From: Bog-473 sp963779735
GTDB taxonomy: Bacteria > Actinomycetota > Acidimicrobiia > Acidimicrobiales > RAAP-2
Assembly: GCA_963779735.1 (NCBI GenBank)
Contig: CAVZZJ010000004.1
Location: 124,001 to 188,000, forward strand
Reading direction: 5' to 3'
Length of the DNA: 64,000 nucleotides
The translations under genes and the position numbers were made by a program. Below are positions 16,518 to 25,459 of this stretch, one piece after another. Positions within the stretch are counted from its first letter, which is position 1. Every line of letters begins with the position of its first letter. The notes under the pieces are model-generated. The model ran no database searches. It saw only the letters and a program-made list of their open reading frames with translations, and had not been told where the DNA came from.

Positions 16518-17537
16518 ATGGGGTCATGCTCGTCGGCGGCCACCGAAGCTCCCGCGCCGCGCCACCAGGGGCCGGCGGCCGCGACGCGATCGAGCGGCGA
16601 CGGCGCGTCGCGCCAGCCGCCGATGGTCGAGGCACACCACCTGGAGAAGCGCTTCGGGGACTTCGTGGCCGTCGACGGGGTCGACTTCACCATTGAGTCC
16701 GGCGAGTCGTTCGGCTTCCTCGGCCCGAACGGGGCAGGCAAGACGTCCACCATGCGGATGATCTCGTGCATCAGCCCGGTCAGCGGCGGGACCCTGCGGG
16801 TGATGGGCATGGACCCGGCGACCCAGGGCGCACAGATCAGGGCGCGTATGGGCCTGGTCCCCCAGGAGGACTCGTTGGACCTCGATCTCACGGTGCTCGA
16901 CAACCTGATGATCTACGGCCGCTACTTCGATCTGCCCAAGAAGGTCATCCGGTCGCGGGCCGATCAGCTGCTGGAGTTCGCGCAGCTGACCGATCGCGCA
17001 CACGACCGGGTCGACCCTCTGTCGGGCGGGATGAAGCGGCGGCTCACCATCGCCCGCGCCCTGATCTCGGACCCCGACCTTCTCATCTTGGACGAGCCGA
17101 CGACGGGTCTGGACCCCCAGGCCCGCCACCTGCTCTGGGACCGCCTCTACCGCCTGAAACAGCAGGGCGTGACCCTGGTGATCACCACCCACTACATGGA
17201 CGAGGCCGAGCAGCTCTGCGATCGTCTCGTGGTGATGGACAAGGGGCGCTTCGCCGCGGAGGGGAGCCCGCGCGCGCTCATTGAGCAGCACGCCACCAAG
17301 GAGGTGGTCGAGCTCCGCTTCCGCCCGGGCCAGCACGAGTCCGTGGCACCCGGCGCGGCCGAGCTGGCCGAGCGGCACGAGGTGCTGCCCGATCGCATCC
17401 TCCTCTACACCGATGACGGGGATGCTGTGCTGGAGGCGGTGACCGCCAAGGGCCTGGCCCCGCAGAGCGCGCTCGTGCGCCGCTCGACCCTCGAGGACGT
17501 CTTCCTCCGGCTGACCGGCCGGACCCTCGTCGACTGA
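16518..17537 (+). CDS. ABC exporter ATP-binding protein (DrrA/NodI type)
   Basis: The 339-residue ATPase has a Walker A motif in FLGPNGAGKTSTMRM (near residue 75), Q-loop in GLVPQEDSLD, signature DPLSGGMKRRL, Walker B in LLILDEPTTGLDP, and H-loop in VITTHYMDEAEQL. The C-terminal domain (about 250-339) is typical of drug- or lipid-exporting DrrA/NodI proteins. The first 35 residues are low in complexity, and ATG 16623 (MVEAHHLEKRF) is a possible later start; neither has a clear ribosome site. Two permease genes follow, 15 bp and then a GTGA overlap. Confidence 0.93.
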   Translation: MGSCSSAATEAPAPRHQGPAAATRSSGDGASRQPPMVEAHHLEKRFGDFVAVDGVDFTIESGESFGFLGPNGAGKTSTMRMISCISPVSGGTLRVMGMDPATQGAQIRARMGLVPQEDSLDLDLTVLDNLMIYGRYFDLPKKVIRSRADQLLEFAQLTDRAHDRVDPLSGGMKRRLTIARALISDPDLLILDEPTTGLDPQARHLLWDRLYRLKQQGVTLVITTHYMDEAEQLCDRLVVMDKGRFAAEGSPRALIEQHATKEVVELRFRPGQHESVAPGAAELAERHEVLPDRILLYTDDGDAVLEAVTAKGLAPQSALVRRSTLEDVFLRLTGRTLVD

Positions 17538-17552
17538 GATCGCTCTGCGGCC

Positions 17553-18389
17553 ATGGTCACGCCAAGCACCGAGACCGTCATCTTCGCGCACGGCGAAGCG
17601 GTGCCGCCGCGGCGGGTGGCCACTCCCATGTGGATGCGCGCCGCCCTGTACTGGGCCTATCAGTACAAGCGGACGTGGCGCAGCTCCATCTTCACCAGCT
17701 TTCTGATCCCCGTCCTGTATCTGACGTCGATGGGGGTGGCGTTGGGCTCGCTCATCGACAGGCACTCCCACGGCGTGGACGGCGTCACCTACGTCGCCTA
17801 TCTGGCTCCCGGCCTGCTGGCTGCCACCTGTATGCAGATCGGTACCAACGACACCACCTGGCCGGTGATGGGTGCCATCAAGTGGATGCGGACCTACCTG
17901 GCCATGCTGGCGGCGCCGTTGGACGTCTACGACGTGCTGCTCGGGCACCTCGCCTGGGTGGCGGCCCGCATCGGCATCGTGGTCACCATCTACCTGGCCG
18001 TCATGGCCGCCTTCGGCACCGTCTTCTCCCCCTGGGCAGTCCTGGCCCTCCCGGCCGGGGTCCTCACCGGCATGGCCTTCGCCGCGCCGATAGCCGCGTT
18101 CTCGGCCACGCAGGACACGGACACGGCCTTCTCCACGATCTACCGCTTCGTGGTGATACCCCTGTTCCTCTTCTCGGGCACGTTCTTCCCCATCTCCCAG
18201 CTGCCCCACCTCCTGGAGTACCTGGCCTATCTCACGCCGCTCTACCACGGCGTGGCGCTCTGCCGTGACCTGACGCTCGGGCACGTCCACCTGTGGGTGG
18301 ACCTGGGTCATGCCGCCTATCTGTGCGCCTGGGTCGGCGCAGGCTACGTCCTGTGCCGTCGAACGTTCTCCGGTCGGTTGGTGGTGTGA
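17553..18389 (+). CDS. ABC-2 type permease 1 (NodJ/DrrB family)
   Basis: The 278-residue integral membrane protein has six hydrophobic segments and the ABC-2 signature region near the end (FVVIPLFLFSGTFFPISQLP, then YLTPLYHGVALCRDL). It forms the channel of an exporter together with the ATPase encoded 15 bp upstream. Its stop codon overlaps the GTG of the second permease (GTGA at 18386-18389). Substrate unknown; NodJ/DrrB relatives move lipids, polyketides or lipo-oligosaccharides. Confidence 0.9.
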   Translation: MVTPSTETVIFAHGEAVPPRRVATPMWMRAALYWAYQYKRTWRSSIFTSFLIPVLYLTSMGVALGSLIDRHSHGVDGVTYVAYLAPGLLAATCMQIGTNDTTWPVMGAIKWMRTYLAMLAAPLDVYDVLLGHLAWVAARIGIVVTIYLAVMAAFGTVFSPWAVLALPAGVLTGMAFAAPIAAFSATQDTDTAFSTIYRFVVIPLFLFSGTFFPISQLPHLLEYLAYLTPLYHGVALCRDLTLGHVHLWVDLGHAAYLCAWVGAGYVLCRRTFSGRLVV

Positions 18390-19222
18390 GCGCGACCCAA
18401 CCCGTGGCCCGCGGGCGATCCTCGGGGGTGGCGGCGCGGATCACGCCGCTCGCGCTGCTGGGCGGCCGCCACGCCGGCCGGGTCCTCGAGCGCAACATCC
18501 TCGTCTACCGTCGCTCGTGGATCTTCCTCGTCTCGGGCTTCTTCGAGCCGCTCTTCTACCTCCTCTCCATCGGGATCGGGCTGAGCCACCTGGTCGGACC
18601 GATCCCCGTCGACGGACGGCTGGTGGCCTACACGGCGTTCGTGGCCCCGGGGCTGCTGGCCTCGTCGGCCATGAACGGGGCCATGATCGACTCGACCTTC
18701 ATGGTCTTCATGAAGTTGAAGATCGCCAAGACCTACGACGCCATGCTGGCCACCCCGCTGGGTGTGGGGGACCTCGCGCTGGGCGAGTTGAGCTGGTGCG
18801 TACTGCGGGTGGCGCTGTACTCGGGGGCTTTCCTGTGCATCATGGCCGCGCTGGGCTACATCGTCACCCCGTGGGCCGTCCTTTGCTGGCCGGTGGCCGT
18901 GCTCATCGGGCTGGCCTTCGCCTCGGTGGGCATGGCCGGGACCACGTTCATGCGGACCTGGCAGGACTTTGACATGGTCTCGCTGGCCTTCATCCCGCTG
19001 TTCTTGTTCTCGGCCACTTTCTATCCTCTGACGGTGTTCCCGGGGTGGCTCCAGGAGATCGTGCGGTGCACGCCGCTCTACCAGGGTGTGGTGCTCGAAC
19101 GGGCGGCTGACCTGGGAATCTTCGACTGGTCACTGCTCTTCCACGTCGCCTACCTGGGGGTCATGGCGGCCGGCGGCGTGCTCGTGACCCGCCGCCGCCT
19201 CGGCGGGCTCCTTCTGCCGTAA
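18386..19222 (+). CDS. ABC-2 type permease 2 (NodJ/DrrB family)
   Basis: The 278-residue membrane protein is parallel to the previous one, with LVSGFFEPLFYLLSIGIGL, VAPGLLASSAMNGAMIDSTF and LAFIPLFLFSATFYPLTVFP, then CTPLYQGVVLERAADL. GTG 18386 overlaps the stop of permease 1, indicating coupled translation and a 1:1 heterodimer. Two different permeases with a single ATPase is a recurring actinobacterial arrangement of this exporter type. Confidence 0.9.
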   Translation: MSATQPVARGRSSGVAARITPLALLGGRHAGRVLERNILVYRRSWIFLVSGFFEPLFYLLSIGIGLSHLVGPIPVDGRLVAYTAFVAPGLLASSAMNGAMIDSTFMVFMKLKIAKTYDAMLATPLGVGDLALGELSWCVLRVALYSGAFLCIMAALGYIVTPWAVLCWPVAVLIGLAFASVGMAGTTFMRTWQDFDMVSLAFIPLFLFSATFYPLTVFPGWLQEIVRCTPLYQGVVLERAADLGIFDWSLLFHVAYLGVMAAGGVLVTRRRLGGLLLP

Positions 19223-19270
19223 TGCGCGCCCTAGTCGGTTGACTACCCTACGGACGGAGGTCCTCAGGCA

Positions 19271-19855
19271 ATGAACATTGTGGTGAGCAACGTCAAGGGT
19301 GGAGTGGGCAAGACGACCACATCGGTCTATCTGGCCGGAGCCGCCGCCCTACGGGGGCGCGACGGCGCCGTGTACCTGGTGGACGCCGATCGCCAGGCTT
19401 CGTCGGCCGAATGGTACGAAACCACGCCCATTCCGGGGGTGGAGCTGCTGGAGGCGCCATCGGAGCGAACGGTGGCCAAGGCCATGGAGCGGGAGGCCGG
19501 GATCATGATCGTCGACACGCCGCCGGGCGACGAGCGCATCGTGCGCTCCGCCCTGGCCCGGGCAGACGCCCTGGTCATCCCCACCCGGGCCGGCGGCGTC
19601 GAGCCGACACGGGTGGTCGCCACCTTGGAGATGACCCCGGCGAACGTCCCCGCCGGCGTGGTCGTCTGCTCGGCCCGGCTGGGCACCAGAGACCTTGAGG
19701 CGACCATCGAGTGGTGGTCCGAATTCGATGTGCCGGTGTGGGGGGTCATCCCCGAGAGGGTCTCCATTGCCAGTGGCCCCTCGGCCCGGCTCTCGGGCGA
19801 AGGGCTCTTTCTCTACGGGCAGGTGCTGAAGAGGGCGCTGGGCAGGCGCCGCTGA
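19271..19855 (+). CDS. Orphan ParA/MinD-family ATPase
   Basis: The 194-residue ATPase has the deviant Walker A motif NVKGGVGKTTTSVYLA at residues 7-22, switch I DADRQASSAEW and switch II IVDTPPGD. It is a minimal ParA-type protein without the N-terminal DNA-binding extension. No parB gene or parS-like repeats are nearby, so it is unlikely to be the chromosome partition ATPase; such short orphans position cell-surface, chemotaxis or plasmid cargo in other bacteria. ATG 19271 follows GGACGGAGG. Its 3' end lies 4 bp from the convergent phosphatase gene. Confidence 0.85.
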   Translation: MNIVVSNVKGGVGKTTTSVYLAGAAALRGRDGAVYLVDADRQASSAEWYETTPIPGVELLEAPSERTVAKAMEREAGIMIVDTPPGDERIVRSALARADALVIPTRAGGVEPTRVVATLEMTPANVPAGVVVCSARLGTRDLEATIEWWSEFDVPVWGVIPERVSIASGPSARLSGEGLFLYGQVLKRALGRRR

Positions 19856-19859
19856 TCGC

Positions 19860-22800
19860 TCAGCCGAGGCTGGCGCGATGCGTCAGCTCGCGGTGGACGA
19901 GGCTCTCGCTCCACGGGACCGGTGCCTCGCCTCGTAGCTGGCCGATCATCTCGGCCAGGAACCAGCGCCGGACCGCGACGCTGGCGGGTGAGGCAGGAGG
20001 GGTGAGCAGGCGGGCGACCCGCGCGAACTGGTCCGCCTCGTCCAGCATGGCGTCGTACATCTCGCACGCCGCCACGGCGGACCTCGGCAGCTCGAGGTGC
20101 CAGTCGTAGGTGGGCAGATTGCGGTCCACGACGTCCTGCCACCTCTCGTCCATGCCGGGCCCCAAGCCGTTGAAGCGGGTGCCGACCGCTGCGACGAGGA
20201 CGGAGAGGCGTTCGGGCAGCAGTGGTGATGACGGCGTCATCGATCCGGCGTACTCCTTGACCAGCCGCAGCTCGCGCAGGAGCGCCTCGTACTCCTCGCC
20301 GGCCGTCTGAAGCAGCGCGACCGGAATCCCCAGCAGGTCCACCTTCATCGGGGACGCGTGTGTCGTGACGACGTGCCGCTCGGGCCCGGCGAGACCTATC
20401 AGGTCGAAGCGGAAGGACCCGTCGGAGACGCCGGCCGGCGCGCTGGAGTAGTCCACCGGGAGCTCGAACCAGACGATCTTCCCACCCTCCACCGGCTGTA
20501 CGCCCCAGTTTTGGGCCAGCGTGTCGAACAGCGTCAGGCCCCGTCCCGTCGCCGCATCGGCGGCGTAGTTCTTGATGGAGGGGATGACGGGACTGCCGTC
20601 GGCGACATCGACCCGTATGCGGTCGGCCATCAGATGCAAGGTGACGGTCAGGGGCGTCGCGGCATGCAGCACGGCGTTGGTGACCAGTTCGGACGTCAGC
20701 AGGGCGGCACACTCGGCCACGTCGCCGGGGACGTCGCGCAGGTGTGCCGCCACCCAGTGACGCGCCGTCGGCGTGCTCTCGACGACCGGGTCGAGGTGAA
20801 GTGTCGACATCCCAGCTCGTCCTGTACCCTCCTCCGCTGACTTTGTATCCTGGGAGGGCACACCCGCGTAGCGAAGGGCCAGGACCACGACGTCGTCGGC
20901 CTGCTCGCCGTCGTCCATGTGGCTGGCCAGTGCCGCGGCGGGCTGTGCCGGCCACCCGGACAGCGCAACGGCGGCGGCCTCCGCCAGGCGCCGCATGCCG
21001 AGGGTGATGAGCTCGCCGCGTCGTTCGACCAGCCCGTCGGAGTACATGACGAGGGAGTCACCGGGGGACAGGGTGAGCGCGAGTGCCGGTCGCTCGGGCC
21101 CACCCAGACCGGCCGCGATGAGGAGCGAGTTCTGGGAGGAGAAGAAGGTGCTGTGGCCGTCGGCCCGGAGGATCAGCGGCGAAGGGTGACCGGCGTTGGC
21201 GAGTCGCACCGACCCCGATTGGGGATTGACCGTGCCGACGATGGCGGTGACCACCCGATCCTCGCCCAGGACATCGAAGAGCTGGTCCAGCGACGAGAGC
21301 ACCTCGGACGGTGTCTGCCCGGCGGCGGCGTAGGCGCGTATGGCGCTGCGCACCTGGCCCATGAGCGCCGCCGCCGGGGCGCCCTTGCCCATGACGTCGC
21401 CGACGCTGAAGACGATGCGCTCGTCGTCGAGCCGGAACACGTCGTACCAGTCGCCGCCGACGTAGGTGCCGGCTGCGCCGGCCCGGTACTCGGCGTCGAG
21501 GTGCAGCCCCCCCACGGTGGGGAGGAAGTCGGGCAGCACGGCGCGTTGCAGCACCTCGGCCACCACATGCTCGCGCTGGAATCTGGTGGCATTGGAGAGC
21601 GCCACCCCGGTCCGTCCCGCCACCTCGGTGGCCAGCGAGATGTCGTCCGGCTCGAACTGCCGTTCCGGTCCGTCAATGAACGTCATGACGCCGATCACCT
21701 GGCCGTTGGCGGTGAACGGCACCGCCAGGGCGGTCGAATCGTCCGTCTGCTCCCCGTCCGCCGCGGGCGAGGAGACCTGGGCCAGCTGGGCTTGGCCCGT
21801 CCGGTAGGCGAGCGCCGCGGGTGCGTCCGATTCGTAGGGAATGCTGTCGGGTCCGATGAGGTGCTGGGCCGCCCTGGACGCGAAGATCTCGGTCCCGCGC
21901 ACGTTGAGTCGTTGCAACCCGTTCTCACCGGGCACCTGCACCACGCAGGCATCGGACAGCCGCCCTACCACCAGGCGCATGGTGCGCTGCATCACCGTCG
22001 TCGGGTCGAGGCTGGAGCTGAGCAGCTTCGTCACGTCGGAGAGCAGCGAGAGGCGCTCGCGACCAGCCTCGGCCTTCCGTAGGGCCGAGCGCTCCTGTTC
22101 GAAGAGCTGGGCGCGCTCGAGCGCCTGCGCCGTGAGGCCGGCCAGCGTCGCCAGGAAGTGAAGCTCGGACTCGCTCGGCTCGGGCCGTGCCACGAACGCG
22201 AAGGCGAGGACGCCGAGCGGGCCGGCACTGCCCATGAGGGCCTCCATCACGACGGTGACCGGTTCGCCCACCTCTTGGGCGGCGCTGGGCTCAAGCTCGG
22301 CCCGGAGGTCGGCCCCGCCGGCCTGGGTCGCCTCCAGCGTGGTCATCACCGTGCGGCCCCCGGCAAATGCGGATCCCGATGGGGTGCCGTCCACCGGTAT
22401 CGGGCCCGCTGCGAACAGGCAGGGATGGCCGTCGCACGCCAGGCACGACAGCGCTCGCTCGTCGGCCAGAGGGACGCGGCACACGGCGGAATGCGCGCCG
22501 AGGGCGCGTCGCCCCCCTTCGACCGCTTCGCGGGCGACGTCGCCCGGTGTGGTCGCAGCGGCGAGAGCGGAGCTCAGGCGCTGCAGGTGCTCGCTGCGCT
22601 CGAGGTTGGCGAACTCGGTCACGGTGAGACGGGCGCGCTCGACCGCTTGGGCGGCCGCGCCGGTGATGGTGAAGAGGAAGCTCTTGTCGGCCTCGGATAT
22701 GGACCGGCGCCGGGCCCAGTGGACCACGACAGCCCCGACGGCGTGGTCGGAGACGACCAGCGGCACGACGGCCAGCGAGGTGAATCGCTTCGAGGCGGTG

Positions 22801-23528
22801 GACGCGGCGAGCGTCGACCACCCGCGACGCTTGTCGACGGACTCGGCGAAGAGTCCCTGCCGGTTCTCCATGACGTCGGCCAACTGGCCGTCGGGCGCCA
22901 GGGCAGTCAGCAGTGCACGCTCCGACTCGCCGGGCTCGTAGCCGAAGCGGCGATGCACGAGGAGCACGCCCCGATCGTTTGTGGCGAAGGTCGCCGCATC
23001 CACGCGCAGCTCTTCACGCAGGGCACCGAAGACGGCGTCGGCCACCTGGGACGGATCGGCCGCCGTGGTCAGCGCCCTCGCCAGCGCCTGCATGCTCTGC
23101 GCGGTCTCTGCCGCCACCCGCCTACGCCGCTCTATCCGCGTCTGGCTGCGGGCCGAGCGCAACTGCTGGTTGCGCTGCGCCCGCAAGTGCGAGATCCAGA
23201 TGGCGACGCCCGAGCTGGCGACCAGGGTCATCACCCGGAAGAAGTGGTTCAGGTCGTCGTACTGGCGCGGCGGGGTGTGGAGCACGAGCGCGAAGAAGGT
23301 TGCGTACAGGCCGACCAGCGCCGTACGTCGGACGCCGGCGAAGGAGGCAGCGATGAAGGGGCCGATGGCCAGGAACCCGATCAGTCCCAACTGGCCGCCG
23401 TACAGAGCGTCGATGAGGGCCACGATCGAGACCCAGAGGACGGCGACCGCAGTGGCCAGCGTCTCGGTGCGATCCACCAGTGGAGGTCCGGATCCGGTCT
23501 GCGTGTCTTCGCGTTCTACTTCCGCCAC
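19860..23528 (-). CDS. Stress-signalling fusion: membrane region, three GAF domains, SpoIIE/RsbU phosphatase, RsbW-like ATPase
   Basis: The 1222-residue product has membrane helices at about 25-115 and a coiled basic segment. GAF-like domains follow at about 150-305, 313-465 and 493-640. A PP2C-type SpoIIE phosphatase (about 650-855) has GTYVGGDWYDVF and VGDVMGKGAPAAALM metal-site aspartates. A GHKL ATPase (about 900-1010) has LLTSELVTNAVLHA and TGRGLTLFD. A C-terminal helical domain of about 170 residues (VDLLGIPVALLQTAGEEYEALL onward) recurs, from memory, in other actinobacterial proteins but has no known role. It should dephosphorylate STAS proteins and phosphorylate or bind partners in response to signals. 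It is divergent from the STAS/RsbW/sigma genes. Confidence 0.9.
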   Translation of the reverse strand: MAEVEREDTQTGSGPPLVDRTETLATAVAVLWVSIVALIDALYGGQLGLIGFLAIGPFIAASFAGVRRTALVGLYATFFALVLHTPPRQYDDLNHFFRVMTLVASSGVAIWISHLRAQRNQQLRSARSQTRIERRRRVAAETAQSMQALARALTTAADPSQVADAVFGALREELRVDAATFATNDRGVLLVHRRFGYEPGESERALLTALAPDGQLADVMENRQGLFAESVDKRRGWSTLAASTASKRFTSLAVVPLVVSDHAVGAVVVHWARRRSISEADKSFLFTITGAAAQAVERARLTVTEFANLERSEHLQRLSSALAAATTPGDVAREAVEGGRRALGAHSAVCRVPLADERALSCLACDGHPCLFAAGPIPVDGTPSGSAFAGGRTVMTTLEATQAGGADLRAELEPSAAQEVGEPVTVVMEALMGSAGPLGVLAFAFVARPEPSESELHFLATLAGLTAQALERAQLFEQERSALRKAEAGRERLSLLSDVTKLLSSSLDPTTVMQRTMRLVVGRLSDACVVQVPGENGLQRLNVRGTEIFASRAAQHLIGPDSIPYESDAPAALAYRTGQAQLAQVSSPAADGEQTDDSTALAVPFTANGQVIGVMTFIDGPERQFEPDDISLATEVAGRTGVALSNATRFQREHVVAEVLQRAVLPDFLPTVGGLHLDAEYRAGAAGTYVGGDWYDVFRLDDERIVFSVGDVMGKGAPAAALMGQVRSAIRAYAAAGQTPSEVLSSLDQLFDVLGEDRVVTAIVGTVNPQSGSVRLANAGHPSPLILRADGHSTFFSSQNSLLIAAGLGGPERPALALTLSPGDSLVMYSDGLVERRGELITLGMRRLAEAAAVALSGWPAQPAAALASHMDDGEQADDVVVLALRYAGVPSQDTKSAEEGTGRAGMSTLHLDPVVESTPTARHWVAAHLRDVPGDVAECAALLTSELVTNAVLHAATPLTVTLHLMADRIRVDVADGSPVIPSIKNYAADAATGRGLTLFDTLAQNWGVQPVEGGKIVWFELPVDYSSAPAGVSDGSFRFDLIGLAGPERHVVTTHASPMKVDLLGIPVALLQTAGEEYEALLRELRLVKEYAGSMTPSSPLLPERLSVLVAAVGTRFNGLGPGMDERWQDVVDRNLPTYDWHLELPRSAVAACEMYDAMLDEADQFARVARLLTPPASPASVAVRRWFLAEMIGQLRGEAPVPWSESLVHRELTHRASLG

Positions 23529-23669
23529 GCCATTCTCCCCCCGACGAGCCAGTCGTGGGCATCGATCATCTACGTTGCAACGCTATTGCGAGGTGCGGCC
23601 CGATGAAATGCATCGGGAGTTGTGGTGGGATGGGATCTACCCCGGTGGGGGCGCTAAGAAACACGCCAG

Positions 23670-23694
23670 GTTTACTTTTGGCCCAGATGGCAAT
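23670..23694 (+). promoter_or_regulatory. Possible SigB/SigF-type promoter before the STAS-rsbW-sigma operon
   Basis: GTTT (23670-23673), then 15 bases, then GGCAAT (23689-23694), resembles the GTTT-N15-GGGTAT form used by SigF/SigB-class factors. It is 56 bp upstream of the STAS start codon. Autoregulation would be normal for such a cluster. The -10 matches only four of six positions. Confidence 0.35.
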
Positions 23695-23749
23695 AGGTCG
23701 TGCGGGCCAATCCTCATTGCAGCACGTCCCACCTACGAGAGCGGGAGCC

Positions 23750-24091
23750 ATGGAGCAGGAGTTTCACATCGAAGAGCGATTCGATCGGGGCCGCCCGGTC
23801 GTCTCGGTCACCGGGGAGATCGACGTGGCCACGGCGCCTCAGCTGCGTGAGTGCCTGCACCGGGTGATCGCCCCGGGCCAGGCGACGGTGGTGCTGGACC
23901 TGCTGGGCGTCACCTTTCTCGACTCGACCGCGCTGGGAGTGCTCGTGGGGGCCCTGAAGCGCTGCCGCGAGCTCGGGGGCGAACTGCACGTGGTCGTGTC
24001 GGACACCCGGATCAGGAAGATCTTCGAGATCACCGGGCTGAACAAGATCTTCCCGCTCGCCGAAGCGTTGGCCGAAGTCGGTGCGTCGTGA
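23750..24091 (+). CDS. STAS-domain anti-sigma factor antagonist (RsbV/SpoIIAA-like)
   Basis: The 113-residue single STAS domain has VSVTGEIDVATAPQL and the phosphorylatable-serine loop VTFLDSTALGVLVGAL (Ser near residue 64). When unphosphorylated it would bind the RsbW-like protein and free the sigma factor. ATG 23750 follows GAGAGCGGGAG. Its stop TGA shares the A with the next ATG (24091). It is divergent from the phosphatase fusion that probably controls its phosphorylation. Confidence 0.92.
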   Translation: MEQEFHIEERFDRGRPVVSVTGEIDVATAPQLRECLHRVIAPGQATVVLDLLGVTFLDSTALGVLVGALKRCRELGGELHVVVSDTRIRKIFEITGLNKIFPLAEALAEVGAS

Positions 24092-24534
24092 TGGAGCAGC
24101 CCCCCGGCCTCGCGGAGACCGACCCACTCGGTGACGGTGATCGGGTCGTGCTCACGTTTCCCGCCCGAGGCGACCTGGTGGTCCTGGCCCGTCTCGTCGC
24201 CTCGGCAATATCGGCCCGAGTCGGATTCGACATCGAGGAGCTCGAGGATCTCCGTCTGGCTGTCGGCGAGCTCTGTCTCCTCGCCCTTCAGGGAAGCGAC
24301 GTGTGCCATGGTGATCTGCGATTGGAGTTCACCGTGTCGGCCGACGCTCTCGACATCTCCTGCACGTTGGGTGGGGCCGCTCCAGCCCGGCGGAACCGTG
24401 GCGAAGAAGGCGCCGAGGCCGATCAGCTGAGCCAGCAGATCCTGGCGGCGCTGGTCGACGCCCACGGCCGGGTGGAGGAGGACGGCTCGGTGCAGGCTTG
24501 GTTGCGCAAACGGAGGAAGGGGCCCTTGGCGTGA
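24091..24534 (+). CDS. RsbW-like anti-sigma factor / serine kinase (GHKL ATPase)
   Basis: The 147-residue protein has the RsbW layout: VVLTFPARGDLVVLARLVAS, then LEDLRLAVGELCLLAL in the N-box helix, and a variable C-terminal half. The N-box Asn expected in active GHKL kinases is not seen where E-x-C-x-N-A would normally stand (here ELCLLA). From memory, related actinobacterial SigB-cluster proteins share this change. It probably binds the sigma factor encoded next; kinase activity is uncertain. Starts and stops overlap both neighbours by 1-4 bases, so the three genes are co-translated. Confidence 0.82.
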   Translation: MEQPPGLAETDPLGDGDRVVLTFPARGDLVVLARLVASAISARVGFDIEELEDLRLAVGELCLLALQGSDVCHGDLRLEFTVSADALDISCTLGGAAPARRNRGEEGAEADQLSQQILAALVDAHGRVEEDGSVQAWLRKRRKGPLA

Positions 24535-25262
24535 CGCGGCGCGGGCACGCCGATCCCGCGGAGAGAGTGGCCAGCCCCGAGGCGGCGCGGGAGGCCATGA
24601 TCACGGACAACCTCGGCCTGGCCCAACAGCTGGCGCGCCGCTTCCTGCATCGGGGCGAGCCTTTGGAGGACCTGGTGCAGGTGGCGTCCATCGCCCTCGT
24701 GAAGTCCGTCGATCGATTCGATCCGGGCCGAGGAGCCGACTTTGCCGCGTTCGCCACCAGCACGATCATCGGCGAACTCAAACGCCACTTTCGCGACAAG
24801 GGGTGGGCCGTGCGGGCCAGCCGCCGAGTGCAGGAGCTCTATCTGGAGTTGGGCCACGCCACGGCGACCCTCATTCAGGAGCTGGGGAGGAGCCCGACGG
24901 TGGCCGAGCTGGCCCGGGCCACCGGGTCCACCGAAGAGGCGGTCATTGAGGCAATCGAGGCGGGCCAGGGGTACCGGGCGACGTCCATCGATGCGTCGGA
25001 CAACGAGGACGAACCGCTCTCCTTGCGCCTCGGCCAGCACGACGCGCACTTCGACTCGGTCGAGGAACGCGCGCTCCTGGCCCCGGCTCTGGCGAAGTTG
25101 CCCCCACGGGAACGGTCCATCCTCCGCATGCGCTTCGCCCAAGGCCTTACGCAGTCGGAGATTGCCGGGGCGATCGGCGTCAGCCAGATGCACGTCTCGC
25201 GGCTCTTGGCCGCCAGCCTCACGGAGCTTCGACGCCACATCGACGGTCGGGGCGGCGACTGA
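24531..25262 (+). CDS. RNA polymerase sigma factor, SigB/SigF/SigG family
   Basis: The 243-residue group 3 sigma factor has region 2 (ITDNLGLAQQLARRFL, then EPLEDLVQVASIALVKSVDRFD, then FAAFATSTIIGELKRHFRD), region 3 (LIQELGRSPTVAELARATG) and region 4 (LPPRERSILRMRFAQGLTQSEIAGAIG, then SQMHVSRLLAASL). GTG 24531 overlaps the anti-sigma stop in GTGA. It directs general-stress transcription and is held by the upstream RsbW-like protein until the STAS protein is dephosphorylated by the divergent phosphatase. Confidence 0.93.
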   Translation: MTRRGHADPAERVASPEAAREAMITDNLGLAQQLARRFLHRGEPLEDLVQVASIALVKSVDRFDPGRGADFAAFATSTIIGELKRHFRDKGWAVRASRRVQELYLELGHATATLIQELGRSPTVAELARATGSTEEAVIEAIEAGQGYRATSIDASDNEDEPLSLRLGQHDAHFDSVEERALLAPALAKLPPRERSILRMRFAQGLTQSEIAGAIGVSQMHVSRLLAASLTELRRHIDGRGGD

Positions 25263-25311
25263 CAGACGACACCACCGAACGACGAATCCCTTCATGTAAG
25301 AGGGCTTTCAT

Positions 25312-25323
25312 GTCGAATTCGAC
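25312..25323. promoter_or_regulatory. 12-bp palindrome in the leader of the permease gene
   Basis: GTCGAATTCGAC is a perfect palindrome inside the 197-bp gap between the sigma gene and the amino-acid permease gene. TTCATGT occurs twice just before it (25291 and 25306). A dimeric regulator could bind here; no regulator is identified. The rest of the gap shows nothing I can name. Confidence 0.3.
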
Positions 25324-25459
25324 GGCCCAACGCCCCTTGGCGTCTGGGATCGGTGGCGGATAGGGAAACGGACGGCGCATTCCGCACGTCAATTCGATAG
25401 GGTACGGGTCACCACTCCGAAGACCATTTCCCGAGAAGGCATTACCCGAAAGGATCGTT

